The notes below the pieces were generated by a model. The model had not been told where the DNA came from and did not search any database. It saw only the letters and a list, made by a program, of their open reading frames with translations. A program made the translations under genes and the position numbers. From contig JAPTJF010000060.1 in the NCBI GenBank assembly GCA_029339195.1, forward strand, positions 124,001-188,000: a stretch of DNA of 64,000 bases, given 5' to 3'. The stretch's first letter is position 1. Each line of letters starts with the position of its first letter. Below are positions 23,201-32,476 of the stretch, one piece after another. Source of the DNA: Micractinium sp. NFX-FRZ (taxonomy: Eukaryota; Chlorophyta; Trebouxiophyceae; Chlorellales; Chlorellaceae).

Positions 23201-26200
23201 CACAATGGCTGAATGAACAACCGGAAGGCTGGTTGAGGTGTGGGGCTACCAGCCCAAGGCGTGAACCGCAACCTGCGGCTTTTGTGGAGGGCTAGTCTGG
23301 TTTGTGGTGTGAGGGCTGTCAATAGGCGGCGGCCTGTACTCCGGCTGCGAGTATGTGTAACTGTATCCAGCTGCAGCAGCGCTGCACCAGGCCCCTCCTT
23401 GTTTGTTTGACTGACTGGTTGCGTGCCCCCCCTGCTCACCGATCGATATGTCCATGCTTCACGCACTCAGCATGCCCCACCCACCTCGCCCTCTCCTCGC
23501 CCCCACTCCTCCCACCACTGCCACCGACCTGACAGACCCTGGACGGCCACTCCCACAGCATCTCCACCGTCACCATCCTTACCCCTCTGTGCCCTCTCCT
23601 TGCCCCACTCGGTGTCCCCCTCTCAGACCCTGGACGGCCACTCCCACAACATCTCCACCGTCTGCTTCCACCCCGAGCTGCCCCTGATCCTGACCGGCTC
23701 CGAGGACGGCACCGTCAAGCTGTGGCACTCCACCACGTACCGGCTGGAAAACACGCTCAACTATGGGATGGAGCGCGTGTGGGCGGTGGGATACGTCAAG
23801 GGCCAGAACTCCATCGTGGTCGGGTGAGTGCCTGCTGGGTGGCTGGCAGGCTGGCAGGGTACATGGCAGGGGTGTTGTGCTTGGCCAGCTGCAACGGTGT
23901 AGAGGCGCAGCTCCACGCTGTGCGGTCCCGCCTGCCTGCCAAACTCCCACCCTGGCCACCCTCTGTTCAGCATTGCTGTTGCACCGTGCGCTTCCTGCCG
24001 TACAGGCAGGCTTATCCTGGCCACTTGCCTTGACCTCAAACCTCCATCTTCCCTCGGTTTCTCCCCTGCAGCTACGACGAGGGGTGCGTGATGGTGAAGA
24101 TGGGGCGGGAGGAGCCGGTGGCCTCGATGGACGCCTCGGGCAAGATCATCTGGGCACGGCACAACGAGGTGCAGACGGTGAACGTCAAGTCGCTGGGAGA
24201 CGCGGAGGAGGTGAGCGCCCGGGGAGGCCACATGGGGGTTGGGGGGAAGGACGGGGGGAGGTGTGGCGAAAGGCAAGCTGCTGCAAGACGTGTCAGGAGG
24301 CTGCATGAGGCTGCAGAAAGGGCTGCTCCTCTCCTACCGCACCGGTGCCCGGCTTATCAGCCACCTCCGGCTCCTCCCGCTGACCCCTCGCCCCACCCCG
24401 TCCCTCTCTGTGCCCTCCCTCCCTCTCCCCCCTCCCGCCCCCCGCCCGCCTGCAGACCGATGGCGAGCGTCTGCCGCTGGCTGTCAAGGACCTGGGCTCC
24501 TCGGACATCTACCCCCAGTCCCTGCAGCACTCCCCCAACGGCCGCTTCGTGACGGTGTGTGGCGACGGCGAGTACGTCATCTACACCGCCCTCGCCTGGC
24601 GCAACAAGAGCTTCGGGCAGGCGCTGGAGTTTGTGTGGGGCGACGACTCAAACGTGTTTGCCACCCGCGAATCCTCCAGCACCAGTGAGTGGGGGGCGCC
24701 GGGGGTGGGGAGGCGTGACCGGCGTCGTGCAAGTGAGACAGGCCGAATGAGAGCAGCGGCTGTGCAGTGGCTGTGTGGGCACGCGCTGGCGGTTGCCAGT
24801 CTTGCACAGCACCAGACCAGGCGCGCTCTAGACAGCAGGCGGGCAAAGGAAGGGCAGGTGTGTGGGCACTAGGGGTGAAGACAGCGGGGCACAGGCAGGC
24901 ATAGTTGGCCGCATGGGAGAATGGTGAATGGGGCAGGCAGCAAGCAGGGAGATGAGCAGGCCCAAGCACGGGCGCCGGGGTGAGACCAAACAATCAAAAG
25001 ATCAAACCCGAGGCCGTGCCGTGCCTTCCAAAGTGCCTCACACTGCGCGGCCTGCCCCTCCAGGGGCTGAATGTGGTTGGATTCGCTTAAATCCGGCCCA
25101 GTGTATGTGCAGGGACCGACAGGGAGTGTGCGGAGCGCACAAGGTGGGCTTGCGCATGGACTCGCTCACCATGTGCAAGCCCACCTTGTGCGCTCTGCCC
25201 GCTCCCTGTCTGCCCCTCCCACATACGATGCGCCAAATTTCACCGAGTCCAACCACATTCAGCCCCCGGAGGGGCAGGCTGCAAGCAGGGGGATGAGCAG
25301 GCCCAAGCACGGGCGCCAGGGTGAGACCAAATGATGAAAAGCAGCGGCTGTGCCGTGCCTTCCAAGGTGCCTCACACTGCGCGGCCTGCCCCTCCGGGGG
25401 CTGAGTGTGGTTGGACTCGCTGAAATCCGGCCCCAATGTATGTGGAGGGACCGACAGGGAGTGCGCAGAGCCCACAAGGTGGGCTTGCGCTGGACTCACT
25501 CACTATGCGCAAGCCCACTTTGTGCGCTCTGCCCGCTCCCTGTCGACCCCTCTCACATACATTGTGCCGGATTTCAGTGAGTCGTTCCACATGCAGCCCC
25601 CGGAGGGGCAGGCAGCAAGCAGGGAGGTGAGCAGCCCCAAGCACGGGCGCCGGGGTGAGACCAAACGATCACAAGCAAGGGTCGTGCCGTGCCTGCCAAA
25701 GTGCCTCACTGCGCAGTGCACGCACAGCCGCTGCTTTTGATCGTTTGGTCTCACCCCGGCGCCCGTGCTTGGGCCTGCTCATCTCCCTCGTGCGCCTGCA
25801 AAAACAGGGAGACGAGAGCCCACAGCCTTAGTCAGGCTCCCTGGCTCCAAGAGTGCGGCCAAGCGCTGTGCTGAGTGCGTTGCAATGCAGCAAGGCTGCA
25901 GCCAGCTGGAGTTCAGCCAGACAAGACCAGGCCGCCGCCTGCCAGCGCTCCCCTTGCAGCCGGCCGGCCTCATGGCCACTTCTTGACACTCGGCACCGGC
26001 TTACCCGTATGCGGATCAAGCGCCGCGCCTGCTCCCGCATGAATGCATGCCTTGGCCAGTGCGGCCCAGACCACACTGCAACATTCAGGAGGCGCGCTGG
26101 CAGCCGCCCTTCTGTTTGCCTGCCCATGTTCCTATTGCCGTAAGCACGCCCAAACCCCCTGTTTCTCCTGTCGTGACCTCGCTTACACCCCATGTGTGTG

Positions 26201-29200
26201 TGTGTGTGTGGCCCTGCAGTCAAGATCCACCGCAACTTCAAGGAGGCGCTGACCATCCGCACGCCGTTTGCCGCGGAGGCCATCTACGGCGGCATGCTGC
26301 TGGGGGTGAAGGGCCAGGACTTCATCTGCTTCTACGACTGGGCCACCGGCAAGGTGTGCTTGGTGGGGTGGGTCGGGGTGTGCGTGCAAGCCTGGGGCTT
26401 GTGGGCGGCTGCTGCTGCTGCTGGGGGAAAGGGCGGGGGAAAGGGGGCCCGGCTGCTGCTGGGAAGTGGTGCAGGGGTGAGGGCAGGCCGACGCTAGTGG
26501 GGAAGGCATGGACCGTGGTCTGCCAAGGGTGGTGCACTGCACCGCACCTTCCCTCAAAGTCGCCCTGATCCACCCTGCCCTGCCCCTACCAGGTGCCCCG
26601 CGTGGGCGTGGCATCACCCTGACGCACTCTTCCCTCCTCCCCCCGCCCCTTCCTCTCCCCTGTCCGCCAGGTGGTGCACCGCATTGACGTGGCCGCCAAG
26701 GGCGTGCCCTACACTCTCCCTGCATGTCACCCCCACCCTCCCTCCCCCCCCCCCATCCCCACAGGTGGTGCGCCGCATTGACGTGGCCGCCAAGGGCGTG
26801 TACTGGAGCGAGGGCGGCTCCCTGGTGGCCATCGCCTCGGACAACTCGTTCTACATGCTCGAGTACCAGCGCGACCTGGCGGAGACCTTCCTGGCCTCGG
26901 GGCAGGTGCGGCGCGGGCTGCAGCTTGGTAGGGCTGGGGCAGAGCAGAGCAGAACGTGTTGTGTGTGCGGTCAGAGTGGGGCAAAGCACCATCGCCACCT
27001 GGCGGAGATCTGCCGGGGCAAGGGGCGGGAGGGAGTGGGTGGGGTTGTTGCTGGTAGCTCTGCCACACGGCAGCAATCAGTTGGTCCTCACCTCCTGCTC
27101 TCAACCCCACCCTCCCCACTGACCGACAACGCTCTAACGACAACGCTCCGATCATCATCATCTTCATCAATCACCGCAGGAGGTGGATGAGGATGGCATT
27201 GAGGAGGCGTTTGAGCTGACATCAGAGATCCCCGAGAAGATCCGCACCGGCATCTGGGTGGGTGCTGTGGGGTGCTTTGCGAGGTTGACGAGTGACAGCT
27301 GGCTGGCATGAGCCCACGACACAGCAGCTCGCTGGTATGAGCAGGATGCAGCCGGCTTGCTGCTGCTCGTGGTGCCGTCTGCAAAGCATTGTGCCCCTCC
27401 TCCCCAGCTTGAGCTGTGCTCATGGCGCTCTTCCTCCTTTCTCACACACCCCACTCCCGCCCCCTTCTTCCCACCCTGGCGCCAGGTGGGCGACTGCTTC
27501 ATCTACAACAACGCTGCCTGGCGCCTCAACTATTGCGTGGGAGGAGAGGTGACCACGCTCTACCACCTGGACAAGTGAGCATGGGGGCGGGTGCTCGGCA
27601 GCCGCCAGGCAGCTGCCCAGCTGTAGGGGCGGCGTAGGGCAGCCGCCCGGTGCTGGTGCCGGGGCAGCTGCAAGACTGGGTTTCTGATTGTGACAGCCGC
27701 GAAAGCGCTGCAGATGCGAGCTGGGTTGCTGCTTTGGACGTTTCACGTTCTCATCAACTCACCGTCTGCAGGCCCATGCACTGCAGCACCACCTGGCCTC
27801 CCAAGCCTCCCAATCTCGGGCGTACTTCCTGCTTACGTGCTGCCCCTCCGTCCCTCCCCTCCCTCCCGATCGTGCAGGCCCATGTACCTGCTGGGCCACC
27901 TGGCCTCCCAGAGCCGGGTGCACCTGATGTCTGCTTCCCACTAACCACGCACTTGCTGCCCCTGGCTCCCCCACCACCCCGCAGGCCCATGTACCTGCTG
28001 GGCTACCTGGCCTCCCAGAGCCGCGTCTACCTGATGGACAAGGACTTCAGTGTGGTGCCCTACACCCTGCTGCTGTCGGTGGTGGAGTACAAGACGCTGG
28101 TGCTGCGGGGCGACCTGGAGACGGCGGCAGAGGTGCTGGAGAACATCCCGCAGGTGAGGGGCCGGCACTTTGATGCGTCTGGTCAGGTCGTTTGGGATGC
28201 TGTGTGGGTGCTGCGCGGGGACCTGGGGACGGCGGCGGAGGTGCTGGAGAACATCCCGCAGGTGGGAGGGGGTGCGCTGCACTGTGTGAGGTTTCAGGTG
28301 TGGTCCGAGAGCTCCCCCCAGGTGACGGCACGGTGCAGCAAGGTATTGCTGCAATTGTTGAGGTTTTGGCCTGCCTGGGATGTTGCGGGGGCGGGGCATG
28401 AAGCTACCGTTGTTATGGGGTTGAGCAACCGTATGAAGCCCCGGCGCAGCCTCCCACACGGCGCTGCCTGCAGCGCTGCATGCCTGGCCATACTGATCTG
28501 CCTTGTTTGTACCGCGCCCCCCATGGTACCGCAGGACCAGTACAACGGGCTGGCCAAATTTTTGGAGGCCAAGGGCATGCCGGAGCAGGCGCTCGAGGTG
28601 GCCACAGACCCGGGTGAGTGGGCGAGCAGGGAGAGGAGGGAATGTTATAGTAGTTGAGTTGTGGGAGAAAGGAGAGGAGGATTGCTTACGAGTTAAGAGG
28701 GGCGAATTTCTGGGTCGTGAGTTTGGGTGGGCACTAACTGAAAGTAGGCGCTACATACCTTGGGAGTGTGCGGGAGAGGACTCTGCTTTGCCTTCCCTAT
28801 GCACACACACCCCACCACCCTCACATCCACATCTGCACCCTCCCTCCCCCTCTCCCCCGCAGACTACAAGTTTGAGCTGGCCGTCAGCCTGGGGCTGCTG
28901 GAGCTGGCACTGGAGCTGGCGGGGCAGTCGGGTGAGATGGGCAGCTGCCAAGCTTTTGGGCTGCTGTGGGCGGTTGTGGGGCCTGCAGGAAGGCGGCGTG
29001 TGCCTCCAGCCTCTGAGCCCCTGCCCAGCTGACCTGGCGCCAGGGCAGCCCGGGGGCGGGCGAGCCGCGAGGCTTTGGGACTGCAACAGCACACTGCACG
29101 AGTGCCAAAGCGGCGCGCCACGTGCATGCAATGCACCAGAGGAGCGCTCCCACCTGCGCGCCTGCCCTCGGCCGCTCAAAGCGTCTGCTGTGCGGGACCC

Positions 29201-31784
29201 TGCGCCGGCGCTGGAAGGTCACGACAGGCCACCCACTCTCGCCCTGCTCTCGCCCCACACACCACACAACTTCCGTCCCTGTCTTACCCCTCCCTCTCTC
29301 GCCCTGCCTCACCTCGCATACTGCACGGCCTCCGGCCCCTTCTTACCCTTCTTTCCACCCCATTGTCCACCCCTCCTCCCCCCCTCCTGCCAGACAACGA
29401 GTCCAAGTGGCGCCAGCTGGGCGAGCTGGCGCTGGGCAACGGCAAGCTGGATGTGGCGCAGCTGTGCTTCTCAAAGGCCAAGGACCTGGGCGGCCTGCTG
29501 CTGCTGCACTCCAGCCATGCCAACCCGCAGGGCATGGCGGAGCTGGCGACGATGGCGGGTGAGCGGCGCGGCGGTTGGGGAGGGCGGGGCCTGCTGGTGG
29601 TGTGCAGGGGGCGTTTGTTGCTAGGGCAGGGGGTGTGCGGGGCATGCCAGGGGGACTTGCTGGGGGTTAGTTGCCAAGCACAACATCCCATGCCCAACAA
29701 GTAATGCCCCATCACAAACCAGAGGACCTGCCGTTCATTTTTGCCTTGCGGAGGCCGCCGGCAAGCACAACAGTGTCTTCATGCGCCCCACGTCTGTCAC
29801 CAACGCATCGCTAACGTACCGCCTTTCTGTTTGTGTGTATTGCCTGTCCCCCTGCCCTCCCTGCAGAGGCTGCCGGCAAGCAGAACATCGCCTTCATCTG
29901 CCACTTCCTGCTGGGCAGACTGGACGAGTGCTGCGACCTCCTGCTCTCCTGCGGCCGCCTGCCAGAGGCCGCCTTCTTTGCCCGCACCTACGCACCCTCA
30001 CGCATGACCGAGGTGCGCTTGTGTGTGTGTGTGTGTGTGTGCTTGAAGGGTGCCCGCTTGGGTGGAGGGTGCACGTACGCGTGCAGGGCGCGCGTGTGTT
30101 CACAGGTCTGGCGCTGGCACCATGCTGGTGGCGTTGGTGTGGTCGCAATGTGACAGGGTGCCCTGACCAGGGTACGCCCTGCAGCCTGCCAAGCCACGCA
30201 GCCCATTTTGCACTCGATTTTGCACTCGTCTTGCCCCGTTTTGCACTCTCTACCTTGCGCCCTGGTTGCAGGTGGTCAAGCTATGGCAGGGCGACCTGGC
30301 AAAGATCAACCCCAAGGCAGCGGAGAGCCTGGCCAACCCAGAGGTGCGCGCCTGCCTGTGCAGCAGTTCTGGATTGTGGAAAGGCTTGTGGCAGTTTTTA
30401 GAACAGAGGAACCCAAATCTGATGCATGATGAGAGAAACGTCTTCACGCATGAGCTTCACGCATGCATGGCTGGTTTGTGTCTGCCAGCCGTTCCAATGT
30501 GCGTGAGACACACTATTCATTGAGGTTTGCGTGCCGGGGTGGCTGGTTTGTGTCTGCCAGCCTGTGCCGCGCTCATGCTTGGCCCCCCTGGGTTGGCTGA
30601 CCCCCCCGCTCCCCCTCCGCCCCCACCCACCACTGCAGGAGTACCCCAACCTCTTCCCCGGCATTGAGGACGCGCTCAAGGCAGAGACGTGGCTGCGCCA
30701 AAAGGCGGCGCACCCGCAGCCCGCGGCGCGGTGAGCCTCTACTGCTTACCCTGACCGAATTGGGTGGAGCCCCTGCGCCTATGATGCTGCCTGAATGCCC
30801 ACCAGCGGCGCCGTTGCTTGGCCTGCTGCCTCTGCCTTGCCCTCTTCGTCATTGCCCCGCCCTCCCTATGCTTTCCTCCCTACGTCCCCCACCCCTGCCT
30901 CCGCCTGCCCCTGCACCCACCCTGTCCCCACCTTTCGCCCTCTTCCCGTAACTCCCTGGTCCTGCCCTTGTCCCGCCCTGGCCTCTCCTCCCTGCAGGTA
31001 CCCCGAGCTTGAGGGCGAGCACATGCAGGACATCCTGTCCCGCGTGGCAGAGCTCAACATCAACGGCACCGGCGCCGCCCCGGCAGCTGCCCCTGCAGCC
31101 AACGGCCCGCCCGCCGCCGCCTTCTCTGCTGCCGCCGCTGCCCCAGCTGCCGCGGCAGCAGCAGCAGCAGCAGCGGGAGGAATGGAGGAGGATCTGCTTG
31201 GGCTGGATGAGGAGGAAGAGGTGCCTGTGCAGCATGGTTATGAGGCGGAGGAGGTGGAGCAGGAGGCAGAGGAGGAGGATTTGTTTGCAGACGCGGCGGC
31301 CATGCAGCAGGACGAGCTGCCGCCGGTGGCGGCCCCCGGCGGCGGCTTTGGGCTCGCCGACAGCGCGCCGCCCCCGCCGCCCGTGGCAGCCGCGCCGCCG
31401 GAGCCGGCGCCCGCGCCCGTGGCAGCCGCGCCTGTGGCGGCCACCAGCAGCGGGCTCACTCCAGAGGAGGAGGCTCTGCTGGCCGAGGATGACGATGATT
31501 TGATGGGGGACGACCTGGGGCTGGACGATGCTGACCTGGCGGGCGCGGGTGAGCTGGCGTGCTGAGCTGGCACGGTATTACTGGGGGGCCGACTGGTTGC
31601 AGGCCTGCAGCGCTTGCACCCAGCAGAGCTGAGCTGAGCACTAAGGGTCCAGGCTGCCTGGGGGGCTGTGAATCGCTTGCTGTTGTCTGATGGTGTGCCT
31701 GCTGCCCTTCCTCCCCCTGTCTTGTTTGTTGGAGCAGATGTCAACCTAGATGACGACTGGGGGCTGGAGGAGGAGAAGGACTGA
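20272..31784 (+). CDS. COPB2: Coatomer subunit beta' (beta'-COP)
   Basis: Beta'-COP is a WD40 and alpha-solenoid subunit of the COPI coat that binds KKxx cargo signals in Golgi-to-ER transport. The model has 25 coding exons and 1021 residues. Exon starts are 20272 (ATG only), 20378, 20575, 20750, 21239, 21761, 22230, 22469, 23077, 23627, 24072, 24456, 26220, 26765, 27180, 27486, 27985, 28535, 28863, 29394, 29867, 30272, 30639, 30998 and 31738. The protein starts MPLRLDIK and includes [56 protein letters not shown] and [18 protein letters not shown], then the solenoid with [19 protein letters not shown]. The acidic tail ends [11 protein letters not shown]. Intron 2 has a GC donor (GCGAGT). Nine exon edges have intronic copies, and intron 12 carries a fold-back element. 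Confidence 0.96.
21152..21180 (+). repeat. Intronic copy of COPB2 exon 5 start
   Basis: Starts with CTGCAG|TCCCTGGTCCAG, 87 bp before the real exon 5 (21239, TCCCTGGTCAAG). The acceptor is intact. Confidence 0.75.
22611..22818 (+). repeat. Three intronic copies of COPB2 exon 8 end with donors
   Basis: Copies end at 22638, 22725 and 22818, spaced 88, 87 and 93 bp after the real donor at 22550. Each keeps a G-rich lead, a CTGC/ATGG-like core and a GT donor (GTGAGG, GTAAGG, GTAGGG). Confidence 0.8.
23224..23263 (+). repeat. Intronic copy of COPB2 exon 9 end
   Basis: The WD-repeat coding stretch with TGTGGGACTACCAG recurs as TGTGGGGCTACCAG 111 bp downstream, inside intron 9. Confidence 0.8.
23536..23572 (+). 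repeat. Intronic copy of COPB2 exon 10 start
   Basis: ACCCTGGACGGCCACTCCCA and the following bases are repeated with an intact AG acceptor, 91 bp before the true exon 10 at 23627. Confidence 0.9.
24946..25795. mobile_element. Fold-back (MITE-like) element in COPB2 intron 12
   Basis: About 850 bp. The outer ends are near-perfect inverted repeats of about 50 bp (24946-25000 and 25735-25790, with GCCCAAGCACGGGCGCC). The same end sequence recurs directly at about 25281 and 25615. Between them lie two similar units, about 25050-25275 and 25375-25612. Each folds on itself with roughly 100-bp arms at perhaps 85% match (core GCACAAGGTGGGCTTGC). No transposase is present, so it would be non-autonomous. 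The long hairpins could also give double-stranded RNA if transcribed with the host intron. A class cannot be assigned from the sequence alone. Confidence 0.7.
26671..26706 (+). repeat. Intronic copy of COPB2 exon 14 start
   Basis: AG acceptor plus about 36 bases, 94 bp before the true exon at 26765, with one mismatch over the coding part. Confidence 0.92.
26992..27023 (+). repeat. Intronic copy of COPB2 exon 14 end
   Basis: CACCTGGCGGAGATCTGCC resembles the exon end CGACCTGGCGGAGACCTTCC, 122 bp upstream. The donor GT has been lost. Confidence 0.6.
27772..27938 (+). repeat. Two intronic copies of COPB2 exon 17 start
   Basis: Copies begin at 27772 and 27878 before the real exon at 27985 (spacing 106 and 107 bp). 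Both keep AG|GCCCATG. The nearer copy matches through about 60 bases and still codes for a [20 protein letters not shown] peptide. Confidence 0.92.
28209..28261 (+). repeat. Intronic copy of COPB2 exon 17 end
   Basis: About 53 bases repeat the exon end GAGAACATCCCGCAG with an intact GT donor, 108 bp after the true donor. Using it would lengthen exon 17 by 108 bases in frame. Confidence 0.92.
29752..29786 (+). repeat. Intronic copy of COPB2 exon 21 start
   Basis: GAGGCCGCCGGCAAGCACAACA mirrors the real exon start 115 bp downstream, but the acceptor AG has become GG. Confidence 0.8.
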
Positions 31785-31991
31785 TTGGCCTGCCCAGGCA
31801 GCCAGCCAGCTCGCTAGCTGGGGTTGTGCCAGCAGCGCTCGCCGAGCCACCAAAGCGCAGGCCGGCTGGAGCCTGCCCTTGCACAGCCCTCCTGCCCCAG
31901 AGCTCTTTTTTGTCTGCGCACCCCCCGACGCTGGCGGAGCAGCCTGCCTCCGTGTGGGGCGCCCTCTCTGCTTCATTTCGTGATGCCACTC

Positions 31992-31996
31992 TGTAA
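31992..31996 (+). terminator. Candidate TGTAA poly(A) signal, COPB2
   Basis: TGTAA 208 bp after the COPB2 stop, 94 bp from the facing NBP35 signal. Confidence 0.4.
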
Positions 31997-32089
31997 CGCA
32001 GCTGTCAAGGCAATGCACAGCAGGGAGGCGGCATTCCCGCACCACAGCGCAACATCAGTTACTAGCCACTTTGCCCGTAGCGGCGGTTG

Positions 32090-32094
32090 TTACA
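32090..32094 (-). terminator. Candidate TGTAA poly(A) signal, NBP35
   Basis: TTACA on the plus strand, 383 bp past the NBP35 stop. Confidence 0.35.
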
Positions 32095-32399
32095 CATGGG
32101 CAATCTGTTGGCGAGATGGCAGCACAGAGAATGGCAGGAGTGACAAGCAGAAGAGGCAAGCAACTGGCTGACAGATCAGAGGAATTGTAACGTGGCGGAA
32201 TGCGTGCGTGCAAGAACCTGAGCAGAGACCAGCAGCGGAGGGGGTGAGGCGTGGGTGTATCGGGATCGTGAATGGTGGGACTGGAACAGGTGTCTACTAA
32301 GCTCCTTCATGGCTCTCTTTAATCGTATGCAGCAGCACACATGGCAGGCGCGCTACCGGATGAAGACCCACGGTTGCCGTACCGGCGCTAGCCACAGGC

Positions 32400-32425
32400 G
32401 CTAGTCTCGCCGCCCGTGATGGCAT
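32400..32425 (-). repeat. Copy of the NBP35 3' coding end
   Basis: TCGCCGCCCGTGATG occurs here and again 89 bp higher within the last exon of NBP35, so the tandem unit spans the stop codon. Confidence 0.7.
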
Positions 32426-32476
32426 GCTCGCGAATGAAGCGCCACCCATGCTTGCCGCGCCAGCAGCGCTAGCGCT

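Larger units (their letters stand above)
31785..32476. other. Intergenic, convergent 3' ends of COPB2 and NBP35
   Basis: No gene is seen. The region holds facing TGTAA candidates at 31992 (+) and 32094 (-), and, at 32400-32425, a copy of the NBP35 coding end. Confidence 0.6.

Noticed and set aside
24946..25795. CRISPR array or satellite
   Set aside because: The repeats are long, partly inverted and not evenly spaced with unique spacers, so a fold-back element fits better.
30010..30045. TG microsatellite as a regulatory element
   Set aside because: A simple (TG)n run in a COPB2 intron, like the one at 26194-26210; no further support.
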